NCBI GenBank assembly: GCA_012032135.1
Contig: JAAURS010000008.1
Location: 1-33,174, forward strand
Length of the DNA stretch: 33,174 bases
Direction: 5' to 3'
Source of the DNA: Acaryochloridaceae cyanobacterium RU_4_10
GTDB taxonomy: Bacteria > Cyanobacteriota > Cyanobacteriia > Thermosynechococcales > Thermosynechococcaceae
Made by a program: the position numbers and the translations under genes. The stretch's first letter is position 1. Each line of letters begins with the position of its first letter. A model generated the notes under the pieces. It was not told where the DNA came from. It saw nothing but the letters and a program-made list of their open reading frames with translations, and made no database searches. Below, one piece after another: positions 1-8,804 of the stretch.

Positions 1-41
1 CATTCAAAGGACAAGATACAATAAAGGTATATGCAAACAAA

Positions 42-58
42 ATTGTAAATTTTACAAT
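42..58. promoter_or_regulatory. Perfect inverted repeat, possible operator
   Basis: Two 8-bp arms, ATTGTAAA and TTTACAAT, flank a single T. The symmetry is perfect. The spacing does not fit NtcA (GTA-N8-TAC). It lies about 240 bp upstream of the first gene, so whether it serves that gene or one to the left of the window is unknown. I see no gene in the rest of positions 1-296. Confidence 0.35.
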
Positions 59-296
59 GAATGGCTTTAGTTTAGGTATTAGTGTTCTCAGTCATTTGCT
101 ATTGGATCCCAGAAGCCTCCAGAATTCCTACTGTATAAGCGTTCTTGAATCAGCATTTTAGGGGTGGCGAATAACTCAGGACACTAACGGTTGGGTGGTT
201 AGCAATCAATAAGAAAGCCAAATGTTAAAGTGATTTGGGCATGAGTTGTGATTAGGCATCAGTAGTCTTTGAAGGACTAAAAAGGGAGGATTTAAT

Positions 297-506
297 ATGA
301 AAGGTAAATCTTATCTCCTGATTTCAGCCGTTATTTTTGCCTTAGTTGCAATATTGCACCTTGTTAGATTGATTGGCCATTGGTCAGTTCAGATTGGTGC
401 GTTTGCCGTTCCGTTATGGGGTTCGTGGTTAGGACTTTTTATTGCTGCTGCGTTGAGTATATGGGCTTTTCGCTTAATGACTGAGCGGCGTGGCAGTTAT
501 CGGTAG
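297..506 (+). CDS. Small two-helix membrane protein
   Basis: A 69-residue protein of unknown function. Two hydrophobic stretches are visible, at about residues 5-24 and 36-57, with a short basic tail (residues 63-69), so it is probably an inner-membrane hairpin. The ATG at 297 follows AAGGGAGG at a good distance, which supports the start. The gene stands alone; the next gene in the same direction begins 80 bp further on. I do not recognise a named family, although proteins of this size and shape are common in cyanobacteria. Confidence 0.7.
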   Translation: MKGKSYLLISAVIFALVAILHLVRLIGHWSVQIGAFAVPLWGSWLGLFIAAALSIWAFRLMTERRGSYR

Positions 507-586
507 TCTATTTAAGCAAATCGCGACAGATTCAGTCAGTTGTGGAACGCTAGCTTTAATAAATGAGGTCTTGAGAGGTGAAGTCT

Positions 587-1060
587 ATGGATGCCAATCA
601 ATTGCTCAATCATTATGCAGACGGAGGGCGAGATTTTCAGGGTATCTTCTTGCATCAGGCTAACCTGAGTCAGGCTAATCTAAGCCAGGTCAATCTGAGC
701 AATGCTGACCTGAGTAGTGCGGATTTGAGTGGCGCAAATCTAAGTGGGGCTGATTTAAGCTATGCCAACCTAAGCAACGCTGACTTGAGCTGGGCCGACT
801 TGCGGAGTGCCAATCTCAGCGAGGTGAATCTGATTGGTGCGGACTTAATACAGGCCAAATTAGGGCGCGCAAACCTATGTCGTGCCGATCTGCGCGGTAC
901 CAACCTTATGGATGCCGATCTGACGGGTGCTAACCTCGAGGAGGCAGAGTTGTGCGGTGCTGATTTGGCAGGTGCCAACGTAAGTGATGCCGAACTCGAT
1001 CGAGCTACAGCGTGTAGTGGTGTATCTCACAAATGGGTGACTTGGGCGGGTAGCCATTGA
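587..1060 (+). CDS. Pentapeptide-repeat protein
   Basis: A 157-residue protein made almost entirely of A(D/N)LXX pentapeptide repeats, from about residue 25 to 145 (for example NLSNADLSSADLSGANLSGA). Such repeats fold into a right-handed quadrilateral beta helix. There is no signal peptide or membrane segment, so it should be cytoplasmic. The ATG at 587 is preferred over an upstream in-frame GTG at 578, because GAGAGG at 573-578 sits at the right distance for the ATG. The low-complexity repeat also opens spurious frames on the minus strand. The C-terminus after the helix (about residue 146 on) is irregular. The specific role cannot be told from sequence. Confidence 0.85.
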   Translation: MDANQLLNHYADGGRDFQGIFLHQANLSQANLSQVNLSNADLSSADLSGANLSGADLSYANLSNADLSWADLRSANLSEVNLIGADLIQAKLGRANLCRADLRGTNLMDADLTGANLEEAELCGADLAGANVSDAELDRATACSGVSHKWVTWAGSH

Positions 1061-1218
1061 AGCAAACGAACCGCGATCGCTTAACATTCGTTACTGAAGT
1101 GAGGGGAGAATTTTTAAGGGGAACTCATGCATCCCATAAATGTCGAAAACCATCGTTTCTCTAGACAAATTAGGCTCAAATTGTTTGTAGTTCAAAATAG
1201 GGAGTTGAGGTGAACATT

Positions 1219-1374
1219 ATGGCAAATATGACTTGGACGCCCGACGAGAATCGGGACAAAAAAGTTAAGCAGTATCTAGATAAAATCAACCACGCACCCT
1301 ACGGTGTAATCTTAATCCTATCAACGGTGCTATTTTGCTTGTTCACTGCCCTTATTTTGTTTGGAACTTTCTAG
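1219..1374 (+). CDS. 51-residue single-helix membrane protein
   Basis: A short gene with ATG at 1219 and TAG at 1372-1374. It is preceded by GGAGTTGAGG at 1201-1210. The product starts with a charged, soluble half (MANMTWTPDENRDKKVKQYL) and ends in one strongly hydrophobic helix at about residues 30-50, then stops. This is the layout of a tail-anchored or single-span small protein, like many small photosynthesis- or stress-associated cyanobacterial proteins. I do not recognise the family. Confidence rests on the ribosome binding site, the ATG and the clean amphipathic-plus-membrane pattern. Confidence 0.6.
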   Translation: MANMTWTPDENRDKKVKQYLDKINHAPYGVILILSTVLFCLFTALILFGTF

Positions 1375-1382
1375 GTTAGGGC

Positions 1383-1398
1383 GTGTTTTAAAAAACAC
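1383..1398. other. AT-rich hairpin after the small ORF
   Basis: GTGTTTT and AAAACAC pair perfectly around an AA loop, starting 9 bp after the stop of the 51-residue ORF. The stem is AT-rich and has no following T run, so it is a weak terminator candidate at best. Confidence 0.25.
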
Positions 1399-1469
1399 CG
1401 TAGGGTCATGTTGGGATACTTACGCCTTGAAGTACTAGGAGGTTTCATCGCTTAAAATGAGGAGGCGCA

Positions 1470-1569
1470 ATGTTTCGCGATCGTTACAAACGACAAAGTC
1501 ATTAGAGTCTTGTTCCTCAAACATCCCACAATGGATAATGTGCCCAATGCCGATGCTTGGCTTGTCTAA
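1470..1569 (+). CDS. Possible very small ORF with a one-base indel
   Basis: The ATG at 1470 follows an excellent ribosome binding site, GAGGAGG at 1459-1465. The frame closes after 11 codons (MFRDRYKRQSH). If one base is removed near 1500 it continues as KVIRVLFLKHPTMDNVPNAD and beyond to the stop at 1567-1569, about 32 residues in all. Given the many single-base indels in this window, this may be a real small protein, but I do not recognise it and the evidence is mainly the ribosome binding site. Confidence 0.25.
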
Positions 1570-1599
1570 TGTCGTCCTCTCGTTCCAGTTCTATCCACT

Positions 1600-2669
1600 A
1601 TGCCAAAAACCTCTGACCTTCATGTCCTTGAGACGAGACCTTTGATTAGCCCAGCCCTGCTTCACGACGAACTGCCCATTACCCCCCAGCATCCACCTTA
1701 GTCGCCAGTACCCGCGATCGCATTTGGAACATCATGCGGGACGAGGATCGCAGACTGTTAGTCATTGTCGGTCCTTGTTCGGTCCACGATATTGAAGCAG
1801 CCTATGAGTACGGCCAAAAACTCGTTGCCCTGCGAAAAGAACTGGAAGACGATTTAGAAATTGTTATGCGGGTGTACTTTGAGAAGCCTCGCACCAATAT
1901 TGGCTGGAAAGGACTGATCAACGATCCCCACCTGGACGGCAGTTATGACATTAATACGGGCATGCGCCTTGCCCGCAAGCTATTGCTGGACTTAGCGCAC
2001 CTTGGACTCCCCGCTGCCACAGAACTCTTGGACCCCATCACACCGCAATACATTGCCGATATTATTGCTTGGACTGCGATCGGGGCTCGGACGACGGAAA
2101 GCCAAACCCATCGAGAAATGGCTTCAGGGTTATCCATGCCCATTGGGTTCAAAAACAATACGGATGGCAGCTTGCAGGCGGCCATTAACGCCATGCTGTC
2201 TGCCAGTCAACCTCACCATTTTCTGGGGATCAATCTGCATGGGTTAGCCAGTATTGTGTCCACCACGGGCAATCCTGGCACTCACTTAGTGCTGCGGGGC
2301 GGCAAATCTGGCCCCAACTACGAAGCTTCTTATGTTGAAGCAGCGGCCAAAGAACTGACGCGCCTCAACCTCAACTCGCGGATTATGGTGGATTGCAGTC
2401 ACGCCAATGCCCATAAAGATCACAACCGCCAAGTCCCCGTTCTAGAAAATGTTGCGGAACAGCTTTTAGCAGGGTCTAAGCATTTATTGGGCGTGATGAT
2501 TGAGAGCCATTTAGTAGCGGGACAACAAGCGATCGCAGACGATCTGTCCAAGTTGATCTACGGCCAGAGCATTACCGATGCCTGTGTCGATTTTGAGACC
2601 ACGGCAGTTATGTTACGGAAACTGGCCCATTCTGTCCGTGATTCTGTTGGTGTGACTTGCGGAGGCTAA
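1600..2669 (+). CDS. aroF: DAHP synthase, class I (AroF/AroG type), frameshifted near the N-terminus
   Basis: 3-deoxy-D-arabino-heptulosonate-7-phosphate synthase condenses phosphoenolpyruvate and erythrose 4-phosphate, the first step of the shikimate pathway. Visible family motifs are VIVGPCSVHD, EKPRTNIGWKGLINDP, KNNTDGS, LRGGKSGPNY and VDCSHANA. The ATG at 1734 gives only 311 residues. The missing N-terminus (MPKTSDLHVLETRPLISPAL...) is present from the ATG at 1600 but in another frame. One base is missing near 1689 (CCCAGCATCC where CCCAGGCATCC would be in frame). Restored, the protein has 356 residues, the normal family length. It ends 6 bp before the GH15-like gene, whose ribosome binding site lies in its last codons. 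An aromatic-feedback isozyme assignment cannot be made. Confidence 0.9.
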
Positions 2670-2675
2670 CAAACC

Positions 2676-5600
2676 TTGTTGTCCATGGATCGGCTGCAAC
2701 GCCTAGACAATTATTACCAGCAAATCAAACACATTATTCTGGCCCGTCAAAGTGCGATTACAGGCTTGTTGCCTGCGAGTACCGCTGTCAACGCCCACGG
2801 GGACTACACCGATGCCTGGGTCCGCGATAATGTCTATAGCATCTTGGCTGCTTGGGGATTAGCCCTTGCCTATCGCAAATTTGATGACGATCGAGGCCGA
2901 GCTTACGAACTAGAACATAGTGTCATCAAGCTTATGCGCGGGCTGCTCACCGCGATGATGAAACAATCTGCCAAAGTAGAGCGATTCAAAGAAACCCAGC
3001 TTCCGTTAGACGCCATGCACGCAAAATACGACACCCATACAGGGGATGTCGTGGTTGCGGATGATGAATGGGGCCATCTTCAATTGGATGCCACCTCTCT
3101 CTACCTGTTGGTGTTGGCGCAAACGATCTCTTCTGGATTGGCCATTATTCAAACGTTAGATGAAGTGAATTTTGTCCAAAACTTGGTTTACTACATTGGC
3201 CGAACCTACCGAACCCCTGACTTTGGCATTTGGGAGCGCGGCAACAAAATTAACCACGGCAATCCCGAACTGAATGTCAGCTCGATTGGGATGGCGAAAG
3301 CCGCTCTAGAGGCTATGAACGGGCTCAATCTCTTTGGCATTCGGGGTGGTCCGTCCAGCGTGGTTCATGTGCTGCATGATGAAATTGCGCGATCGCGGAC
3401 AACCCTGATCTCTCTCCTCCCACGGGAGTCCAATTCTAAGGAAGTGGATGCGGCGTTGTTGAGCGTGATTGGGTTTCCAGCCTTTGCTGTGGAAGATGAG
3501 GCGATCGTAGAGCGCACCCGTCAAAAAATCCTAGATAAGCTTGCGGGAAATTATGGCTGCAAGCGCTTTCTGCGGGACGGACATCAAACTGTTTTAGAAG
3601 ATACTACCCGCCTCCACTACGAGCCCGAAGAACTGCAACAGTTCGAACATATTGAATGCGAATGGCCTCTCTTTTTTACCTACTTGGTTCTGGATGGCTT
3701 ATTCCGAGGCGATCTGGCTCAAGTCGAAACCTTTCGGCAAAAACTTCAGCCACTTTTCGTCGAACGTCATGGCTGGCCGCTCCTACCGGAGCTTTACTAC
3801 GTTCCTAAAGACAAAATTGCGGCAGAACGATTCAGCCCCAACAGCCAAGTTCGGCGTCCCAATGAAAACATCCCGTTAATTTGGGCGCAGAGCCTGTACC
3901 TCCTCGGCGAACTCATTGCGGAAGGGTTTATTGCCTTGGGGGACGTAGATCCGTTGGGACGACATCTACGGCTGGGTAACGCGCCCACACCCACAGTTCA
4001 AATTGCTTTGGTAGCTGAAGATGAAAGTCTCCAGCAAGATCTCAAAACCTTTGGCGTTGAAACCCAAACACTCCAACAACTCCAACCCATTCAGGTTCTG
4101 GATGCAAAGGCATTAGCACGGGCCTACCACCAACTGGGCCAAAACAGTCAATTGGGACTGAGCGGACGCCCTATTCGTCGCCTCCGTAGTTTGACCACTG
4201 CCTGTCTCTACCGCTTTAAGGGCGAAGTGAAGGCATTTTTGCCGTCGTTCCTAGATCGCGCTCAGTTTTACCTCACCCTGGACTACCACTTTCTAGTAGA
4301 CCAAATTAAGTCCGAATTAGCCTACATCCGCCGTCACTGGTCTCACTTGGGACGACCGACCGTCACCTTGCTACTGACCAAAACCATGTTGGCTGGAGGC
4401 CGAAAGCCGCTATTGCAGCTTTTTCAAGAACTCAATCACGGTGAATGCAATGGTGTAAAAGTCAAGCTGGGGCCGCTGCGCCAACTCATTCTGATGGCTG
4501 GGATAGAGCGTATTGATACCCTGGGTGACTTTGAGTTTATCCCCTCGGATCAAATGGATCCGCATCGGGTATCTATCCATTTGCCCCTCGATCCTGCAAA
4601 CTGCAAACCACTCGCGTCTATTCTGGAGATCGACCTGGAACGCGAGACTAATATCCACCGATTGCTCCACCAACTCAAACAATCCACCAACCTTTACGAA
4701 CAGATCGAACTGTTGCAAACCCTTCTACACCTTAAGGGATTAGCTTTCGATACAGGATTTGGCGGACACTATCAACGGGTGACGGTTCAGCAACTTCTGG
4801 ATGAAATCTATGACAAAGCTGGAGAACTGAGGCTGTGGAGCATTATCCGACGGGTAGCAGGGCTGACGAAAAAGGTTGATATTAGCTTGTCTGATGCGAT
4901 CACTCATATTTTAGTGCGACAAAGACAGGTTTCCGTGGGTAAAGCCTATAGTTCCGCTTCGGTGATGTCGCGGCCTATGTCTCACTTAGAAATCATGGAG
5001 AAGATTGCCGAATTCTGTCGGGAAGATGTCCGCGATCGCGCTCTAACCCAAGAAATTATTCTATATTTTGACCTGCTTCTGAAGGCCGAACCCCATCTTT
5101 TTGAAGGATTGCTAACCTTGCGAGTTGGATATTTCATCTTACTCATTACAAGCGAATTAGCCAGTGAATTCCACCTCACACAAGATGAAGCTTACGAACG
5201 CTTAATGAGTTTGAGTCCTTTTGAGGTTAAGGAACGGTTGCGCCAAGCTTTGGTGAGTTACGAAACCCTGAACCAAGAACTTTTACAACAGGAATCTCTA
5301 CACTTACGGCGATCGCAGCAATCGATCGAGTGGATCGTGCAGCCGGATAGTAATGCGGCTGAGGAACAACCGGGTAGTTGGCAACGCAAACGGGAGCTAC
5401 AGGGAATGATCAATCGCCTTCCGGCCCAGTTTTATCCTCGGGTTTGGGGATTGCTCAAACACTGTAAAGGTCTCATTATCGGTGATAAACTCAATCGCCT
5501 TAATCGTTTGAATAGCAAATCTATTCTTTCTGAAATGACGCCGGAGGAGAAAAATTTTGCGCTCCAGATCGAGCATTTACTGCAAAAAATTGGGGCACCT

Positions 5601-5903
5601 CAGTACCGCCAACTTAATATTGAAGCGCTCATGGAGCTATCTGCTATTGTGGAGGCAAACCCTGAATTCTATCTAGAGAACAATATTGTGATGGATGTGT
5701 TGATCGGTCATGCGGTCCGGTTGGCCTATCTGGAGCGCTTTCCCGAACGGAGCGATTGCTACGACGAGCACAAGAGCCAAGCTTGGAGTGATTTTTACGA
5801 TAGTTCTCCTTTACGTTGCGCTCAATATACCGCAGCGGCTTTACGTTACCTTACGGAGTTAGGGACTGAAATTGAGATTGAGGAAGTCAGTATCCGATTT
5901 TGA
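2676..5903 (+). CDS. GH15-like / phosphorylase kinase alpha-beta-like protein
   Basis: A 1075-residue protein of the cyanobacterial family annotated as glycoside hydrolase family 15 or phosphorylase kinase regulatory subunit-like. The N-terminal alpha/alpha-barrel shows HGDYTDAWVRDNVYS at about residues 41-55, EWGHLQLDATS at 131-141 and GIWERG at 184-189, all shared with glucoamylase-like domains. The C-terminal half resembles the helical region of PhK alpha/beta. There is no signal peptide, so it acts in the cytoplasm, presumably on alpha-glucans, but substrate and catalysis are not established for this family. GGAGG at 2661-2665 sits well for the TTG at 2676; an in-frame ATG lies at 2685. 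It is probably co-transcribed with DAHP synthase. The frame is intact over 3.2 kb, unlike many neighbours. Confidence 0.85.
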   Translation: MLSMDRLQRLDNYYQQIKHIILARQSAITGLLPASTAVNAHGDYTDAWVRDNVYSILAAWGLALAYRKFDDDRGRAYELEHSVIKLMRGLLTAMMKQSAKVERFKETQLPLDAMHAKYDTHTGDVVVADDEWGHLQLDATSLYLLVLAQTISSGLAIIQTLDEVNFVQNLVYYIGRTYRTPDFGIWERGNKINHGNPELNVSSIGMAKAALEAMNGLNLFGIRGGPSSVVHVLHDEIARSRTTLISLLPRESNSKEVDAALLSVIGFPAFAVEDEAIVERTRQKILDKLAGNYGCKRFLRDGHQTVLEDTTRLHYEPEELQQFEHIECEWPLFFTYLVLDGLFRGDLAQVETFRQKLQPLFVERHGWPLLPELYYVPKDKIAAERFSPNSQVRRPNENIPLIWAQSLYLLGELIAEGFIALGDVDPLGRHLRLGNAPTPTVQIALVAEDESLQQDLKTFGVETQTLQQLQPIQVLDAKALARAYHQLGQNSQLGLSGRPIRRLRSLTTACLYRFKGEVKAFLPSFLDRAQFYLTLDYHFLVDQIKSELAYIRRHWSHLGRPTVTLLLTKTMLAGGRKPLLQLFQELNHGECNGVKVKLGPLRQLILMAGIERIDTLGDFEFIPSDQMDPHRVSIHLPLDPANCKPLASILEIDLERETNIHRLLHQLKQSTNLYEQIELLQTLLHLKGLAFDTGFGGHYQRVTVQQLLDEIYDKAGELRLWSIIRRVAGLTKKVDISLSDAITHILVRQRQVSVGKAYSSASVMSRPMSHLEIMEKIAEFCREDVRDRALTQEIILYFDLLLKAEPHLFEGLLTLRVGYFILLITSELASEFHLTQDEAYERLMSLSPFEVKERLRQALVSYETLNQELLQQESLHLRRSQQSIEWIVQPDSNAAEEQPGSWQRKRELQGMINRLPAQFYPRVWGLLKHCKGLIIGDKLNRLNRLNSKSILSEMTPEEKNFALQIEHLLQKIGAPQYRQLNIEALMELSAIVEANPEFYLENNIVMDVLIGHAVRLAYLERFPERSDCYDEHKSQAWSDFYDSSPLRCAQYTAAALRYLTELGTEIEIEEVSIRF

Positions 5904-5912
5904 CTTACCTTG

Positions 5913-6080
5913 GTTATTCTCGGAACCGCAGATTCGATACTGAACCATCAAAATGGGGTCGCACTTGCCAAGGAAGTTCCAGATGCTACCTTACTAACCT
6001 TGGAAGGAATCGCGCACGAGCTGCACCAAAATGATTGGGATGCTATCATTGATGCCATCATCAAACACATGAACAGTTGA
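5913..6080 (+). pseudogene. 3' fragment of an alpha/beta hydrolase gene
   Basis: The open frame reads VILGTADSILNHQNGVALAK, then EVPDATLLTLEGIAHELHQN and a short end to TGA at 6078-6080. This is the C-terminal Asp/His part of an alpha/beta hydrolase (catalytic Asp in GTAD, His in GIAHEL). No start codon or nucleophile elbow is present: the frame runs straight back into the stop of the GH15-like gene. It is therefore a leftover of a deleted gene, about 56 residues long. Confidence 0.65.
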
Positions 6081-6182
6081 GTTTTAGAAAGACAATCGCA
6101 GCGGCAGAAGATAGCGATCGATTCGATGAACGTATATTGAGTTTTTTAACTTTTCTTTGGAAGAAAGAGCCTGCTTGCCGTC

Positions 6183-6197
6183 CTCACAACTTACTCA
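6183..6197 (+). promoter_or_regulatory. 11-bp direct repeat site A (CTCACAACTTACTCA)
   Basis: Two CTCA half-sites start exactly 11 bp apart (6183 and 6194). The site points toward the small ORF starting at 6273. TATAGA at 6212-6217 could be its -10 element. The 52 bp from 6179 to 6230 match 9155-9206 without gaps at 41 positions. Confidence 0.5.
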
Positions 6198-6272
6198 TAT
6201 TCTTCTGGTTTTATAGATTACGTAGATGAAGCGGTTATTTCCTCACTATGTCTTACCTGTAAGGAGTAAATA

Positions 6273-6374
6273 ATGGCCAGACTTGAGTATGTCAAAGCAG
6301 GTTTAGATCCAATGATGCCAGGGGACTTAATTGCATACCCTGACAGTGAGTTCAAATACCATTTACGTTGTTGA
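6273..6374 (+). CDS. Small ORF, possibly frameshifted
   Basis: The ATG at 6273 follows AAGGAG at 6260-6265. It encodes 33 residues (MARLEYVKAGLDPMMPGDLI...). If the frame is shifted near 6357, it continues as IYVVDACNGFTNLLNVN to a stop near 6411, which looks like natural protein. The gene may therefore be about 46 residues long with an indel. Family unknown. Confidence 0.35.
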   Translation: MARLEYVKAGLDPMMPGDLIAYPDSEFKYHLRC

Positions 6375-6492
6375 TGCCTGTAATGGTTTTACTAACCTAC
6401 TAAACGTCAACTGACCGCAACGGAACACAACGATAAGCATCCCTGGTGAGGGAGGATTCATTTGTTTTCTAAACCACTGAAGGAAGATTGTT

Positions 6493-6708
6493 ATGTATAC
6501 CTTGTTTCGCCTGCTCCCGGCAAAACGGTTAGTTGCTGAACAGGTTCCGGCGTTGGCCCTCGCGTGGATCGTCGCAGAGTTGTTTTTCAAATTTCACAGC
6601 TTCACCTTGGAATGCGGCGCATTCTTAGCAACTTGGTTCGTACTTGATGCGCTGACTCAGAGGCTGGTGATTCCGCTAACCAAGTGTCCTCGGAAACCAG
6701 TACGCTAG
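6493..6708 (+). CDS. 71-residue membrane protein
   Basis: Unknown function. The sequence starts MYTLFRLLPAKRLVAEQVPA and contains two hydrophobic segments, at about residues 15-33 and 41-60, with an acidic residue in each (AELFFKF, ECGAF). This suggests a small inner-membrane hairpin. The ATG at 6493 follows GAAGGAAG at 6479-6486. The GC-rich block begins just after it, 48 bp downstream, but this gene has the base composition of the host rather than of that block. Confidence 0.65.
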   Translation: MYTLFRLLPAKRLVAEQVPALALAWIVAELFFKFHSFTLECGAFLATWFVLDALTQRLVIPLTKCPRKPVR

Positions 6709-6755
6709 ATATGAACCACAAAACGTAGTTTGATAACCCTATTCTCTATCCTCCC

Positions 6756-7743
6756 GTGAAATTCTTGTTTGACATCCTTCTCAAATTCCTCAAGGGGATC
6801 GCTTACGACTGGATCGTCGCGCTGATCGGTGTCATCAAACTCTTCCATGAATGGTTCAAGAAGCTCTTCCGACCCAAGCCGCCGCATTCGGACACCAACG
6901 CCACGAACACTGGTTGCGCCACGGTTGACCACCCCTCGTTCCATCGCCCCGACCCTCTCATCTACTCGCAGCAGTACCTCCTCAGCCTTGGGTTGGCTGT
7001 CACATGGGACAACCCGGACATCTCGCTCTTTCGGAACGGCGTCCAGGTCCCTGAGGGCGAGCTCCTACCCAACACCGAGTACGAGATCCGTGCGACCATC
7101 TGGAACAATTCGTACGACGCTCCAATCGTCAGTATGCCCGTCGATTTCTCCTTCATGAGTTTCGGCGTCACCACCTTCACTACACCGATTGGTTCTACCG
7201 TCGTAGACCTCGGCGTAAAGGGTGGTTCTCAACATCCCGCTATTGCGAGCGTGCCCTGGATTACACCGCCCGTCGGTCACTACTGCATCATCGTCGAGTT
7301 CAAGTGGGCGGACGACGCCAATCCCAACAATAACGTTGGGCAGAACAACACCAACGTCGTTACCGCGAGTTCGCCAGCGACGTTCACATTTACGGTTCGT
7401 AACCAGGAAGAAAAGGAGCGCGCCTACCGCATCGAGGCTGACACATACACTTTGCCTGAGCGCGACGATTGTTCCGAAATCGCAACGGACCGAAGGGACA
7501 ATGTCCAGAAGTGGAAGGAACTCCAAGTCCAGCATAACCGCGCTAGCCATCCCGTCCCCTCCCGGTTGGACCGTCGACTTCAATCCCCTCGCGGTCACCC
7601 TCGCTCCAGACCAAGAAGCAGTCATCAACGTCGCCATCACGCCACCGAACAATTTCACCGGACAAAAAGCCTTCAACGTTCACGCCGTCACTGAAAGTGG
7701 TGTATACGCTGGAGGCGTGACCATCTACGTAACCAAAGCATAG
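6756..7743 (+). CDS. CARDB/NEW3-like beta-sandwich protein, frameshifted
   Basis: After removal of one C in the CCCC run at 7556-7559 this is a 328-residue protein. Residues 1-35 hold a hydrophobic, basic start (MKFLFDILLKFLKGIAYDWI) that could anchor it in the membrane. Two Ig-like regions follow: a CARDB-like domain at about 90-210 (LPNTEYEIRATIWNNSYDAP, WADDANPNNNVGQNNT), then a NEW3-like end (WTVDFNPLAVTLAPDQEAVI, VAITPPNNFTG). Such domains bind surfaces, sugars or other proteins; the ligand is unknown. The proposed GTG start at 6756 has no clear ribosome binding site, so the start is uncertain. Codon use is rich in GTC, CTC and CGT and poor in HIP1 sites, unlike the flanks, which suggests transfer together with the next gene 2 bp downstream. 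Confidence 0.65.
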
Positions 7744-7745
7744 CC

Positions 7746-8774
7746 ATGGCCTTCAAGAAATACACTACCTGCATCGAACCGGAGAACTACACGATCGACT
7801 TTGGCACCCACCTCGCTGGCTATGCGCAACTCGTCCTGATGGTGCTCACCATTGGTTTTGTTGCGTTTGCCGTCATCACCATCGCCGGGGGGCCAGTCGC
7901 GATTGTGGCCGCTCTCGCATTCCTTACTGCCTGGATCTCTGTCCTGCTCTGGTATTTGCACGGTCGGCTCGTGTGTCTTGGAGATCCTGACGGTAAGACT
8001 TGCGCGATCATCGGCATGGTCAAGAGTCATGGCCAATCTGACCCGTCTTGGGGCGAGAAGTACGGCGACGACGACTACACAATGAACATCTGGCTCGCTC
8101 CCGGACCAATCACCGAAAACGAGAAAGAGTCCGACTATTGGGAGCCACCGCAGGGCCATCTCGTCGCTGAGAACCAGAAGATCCTGAACATCAACAAGCA
8201 CTATGGCGATCGCAAGTACGTGAAGTATCTGCACTGTGAATTCGAGGGCAGTGGCATCTACGATCGGCTCCAAGCGCTCTACGGTATCGTCGCAACCCTG
8301 CTCCTCGCGCTTGCTATCCCAGGTTTTTGGATCGTCTCCATCATCTTGGGGCTACTGCTGATCTTTGGCAAAGGCATCTTTGGCTCAAAGGGTCAGTCGG
8401 GCTCGGGCACTCCTCTCGACGTCGGCGTGAACCCTGGTTCGCTCGATGGCGGTGCCATTGTGGTCGTCACCGGCAGTTGGATCTACGACTCTGGCCACGC
8501 TGGTTGGAACGAGATCCACCCCGTCACCGCTTGCCAGGTGATCGGCTACATGCCCGAGGGCGGTTGGAGCGCATTTACTTTCACGGATAAAGCGACGGGC
8601 CTCGTCTTCACGCTCGACACGCCGGACAACGTCAATCGCCTTCGCGACTTTTGGTGCGGGATACTGAAGGGGGCGACTGATGCGGAAGACGGCGGCAGCC
8701 GCAACAACCCTGTGAACGACTGGGTCATCCACCCGGCAGTGGACGGGTGTAATCCTCCGCCGATCGTTCTGTAA
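7746..8774 (+). CDS. Four-helix membrane protein with a GWNEIHPV motif
   Basis: A 342-residue protein of unknown function. Two hydrophobic hairpins are visible, at about residues 24-75 and 177-210. A soluble loop of about 100 residues lies between them (starting LHGRLVCLGDPDGKTCAIIG). The soluble C-terminal domain contains GSWIYDSGHAGWNEIHPV at about 243-260. I have the impression that W-x-E-[IL]-H-P motifs recur in poorly described actinobacterial and other proteins, but I cannot assign a function. It starts 2 bp after the CARDB-like gene and shares its GC-rich codon use, so the pair probably arrived and is expressed together. Confidence 0.7.
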   Translation: MAFKKYTTCIEPENYTIDFGTHLAGYAQLVLMVLTIGFVAFAVITIAGGPVAIVAALAFLTAWISVLLWYLHGRLVCLGDPDGKTCAIIGMVKSHGQSDPSWGEKYGDDDYTMNIWLAPGPITENEKESDYWEPPQGHLVAENQKILNINKHYGDRKYVKYLHCEFEGSGIYDRLQALYGIVATLLLALAIPGFWIVSIILGLLLIFGKGIFGSKGQSGSGTPLDVGVNPGSLDGGAIVVVTGSWIYDSGHAGWNEIHPVTACQVIGYMPEGGWSAFTFTDKATGLVFTLDTPDNVNRLRDFWCGILKGATDAEDGGSRNNPVNDWVIHPAVDGCNPPPIVL

Positions 8775-8804
8775 TAACAAGTAAAGAGGAGTAACCTCTC
8801 GGAC

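Noticed and set aside
760-1087. Two minus-strand ORFs opposite the first pentapeptide-repeat gene
   Set aside because: They arise from the repetitive third-position pattern of the repeat gene and show low-complexity translations.
7065-7676. 203-residue minus-strand ORF in the GC-rich block
   Set aside because: A shadow of the CARDB-like gene; GC-rich DNA leaves long antisense frames open, and its translation has no family features.
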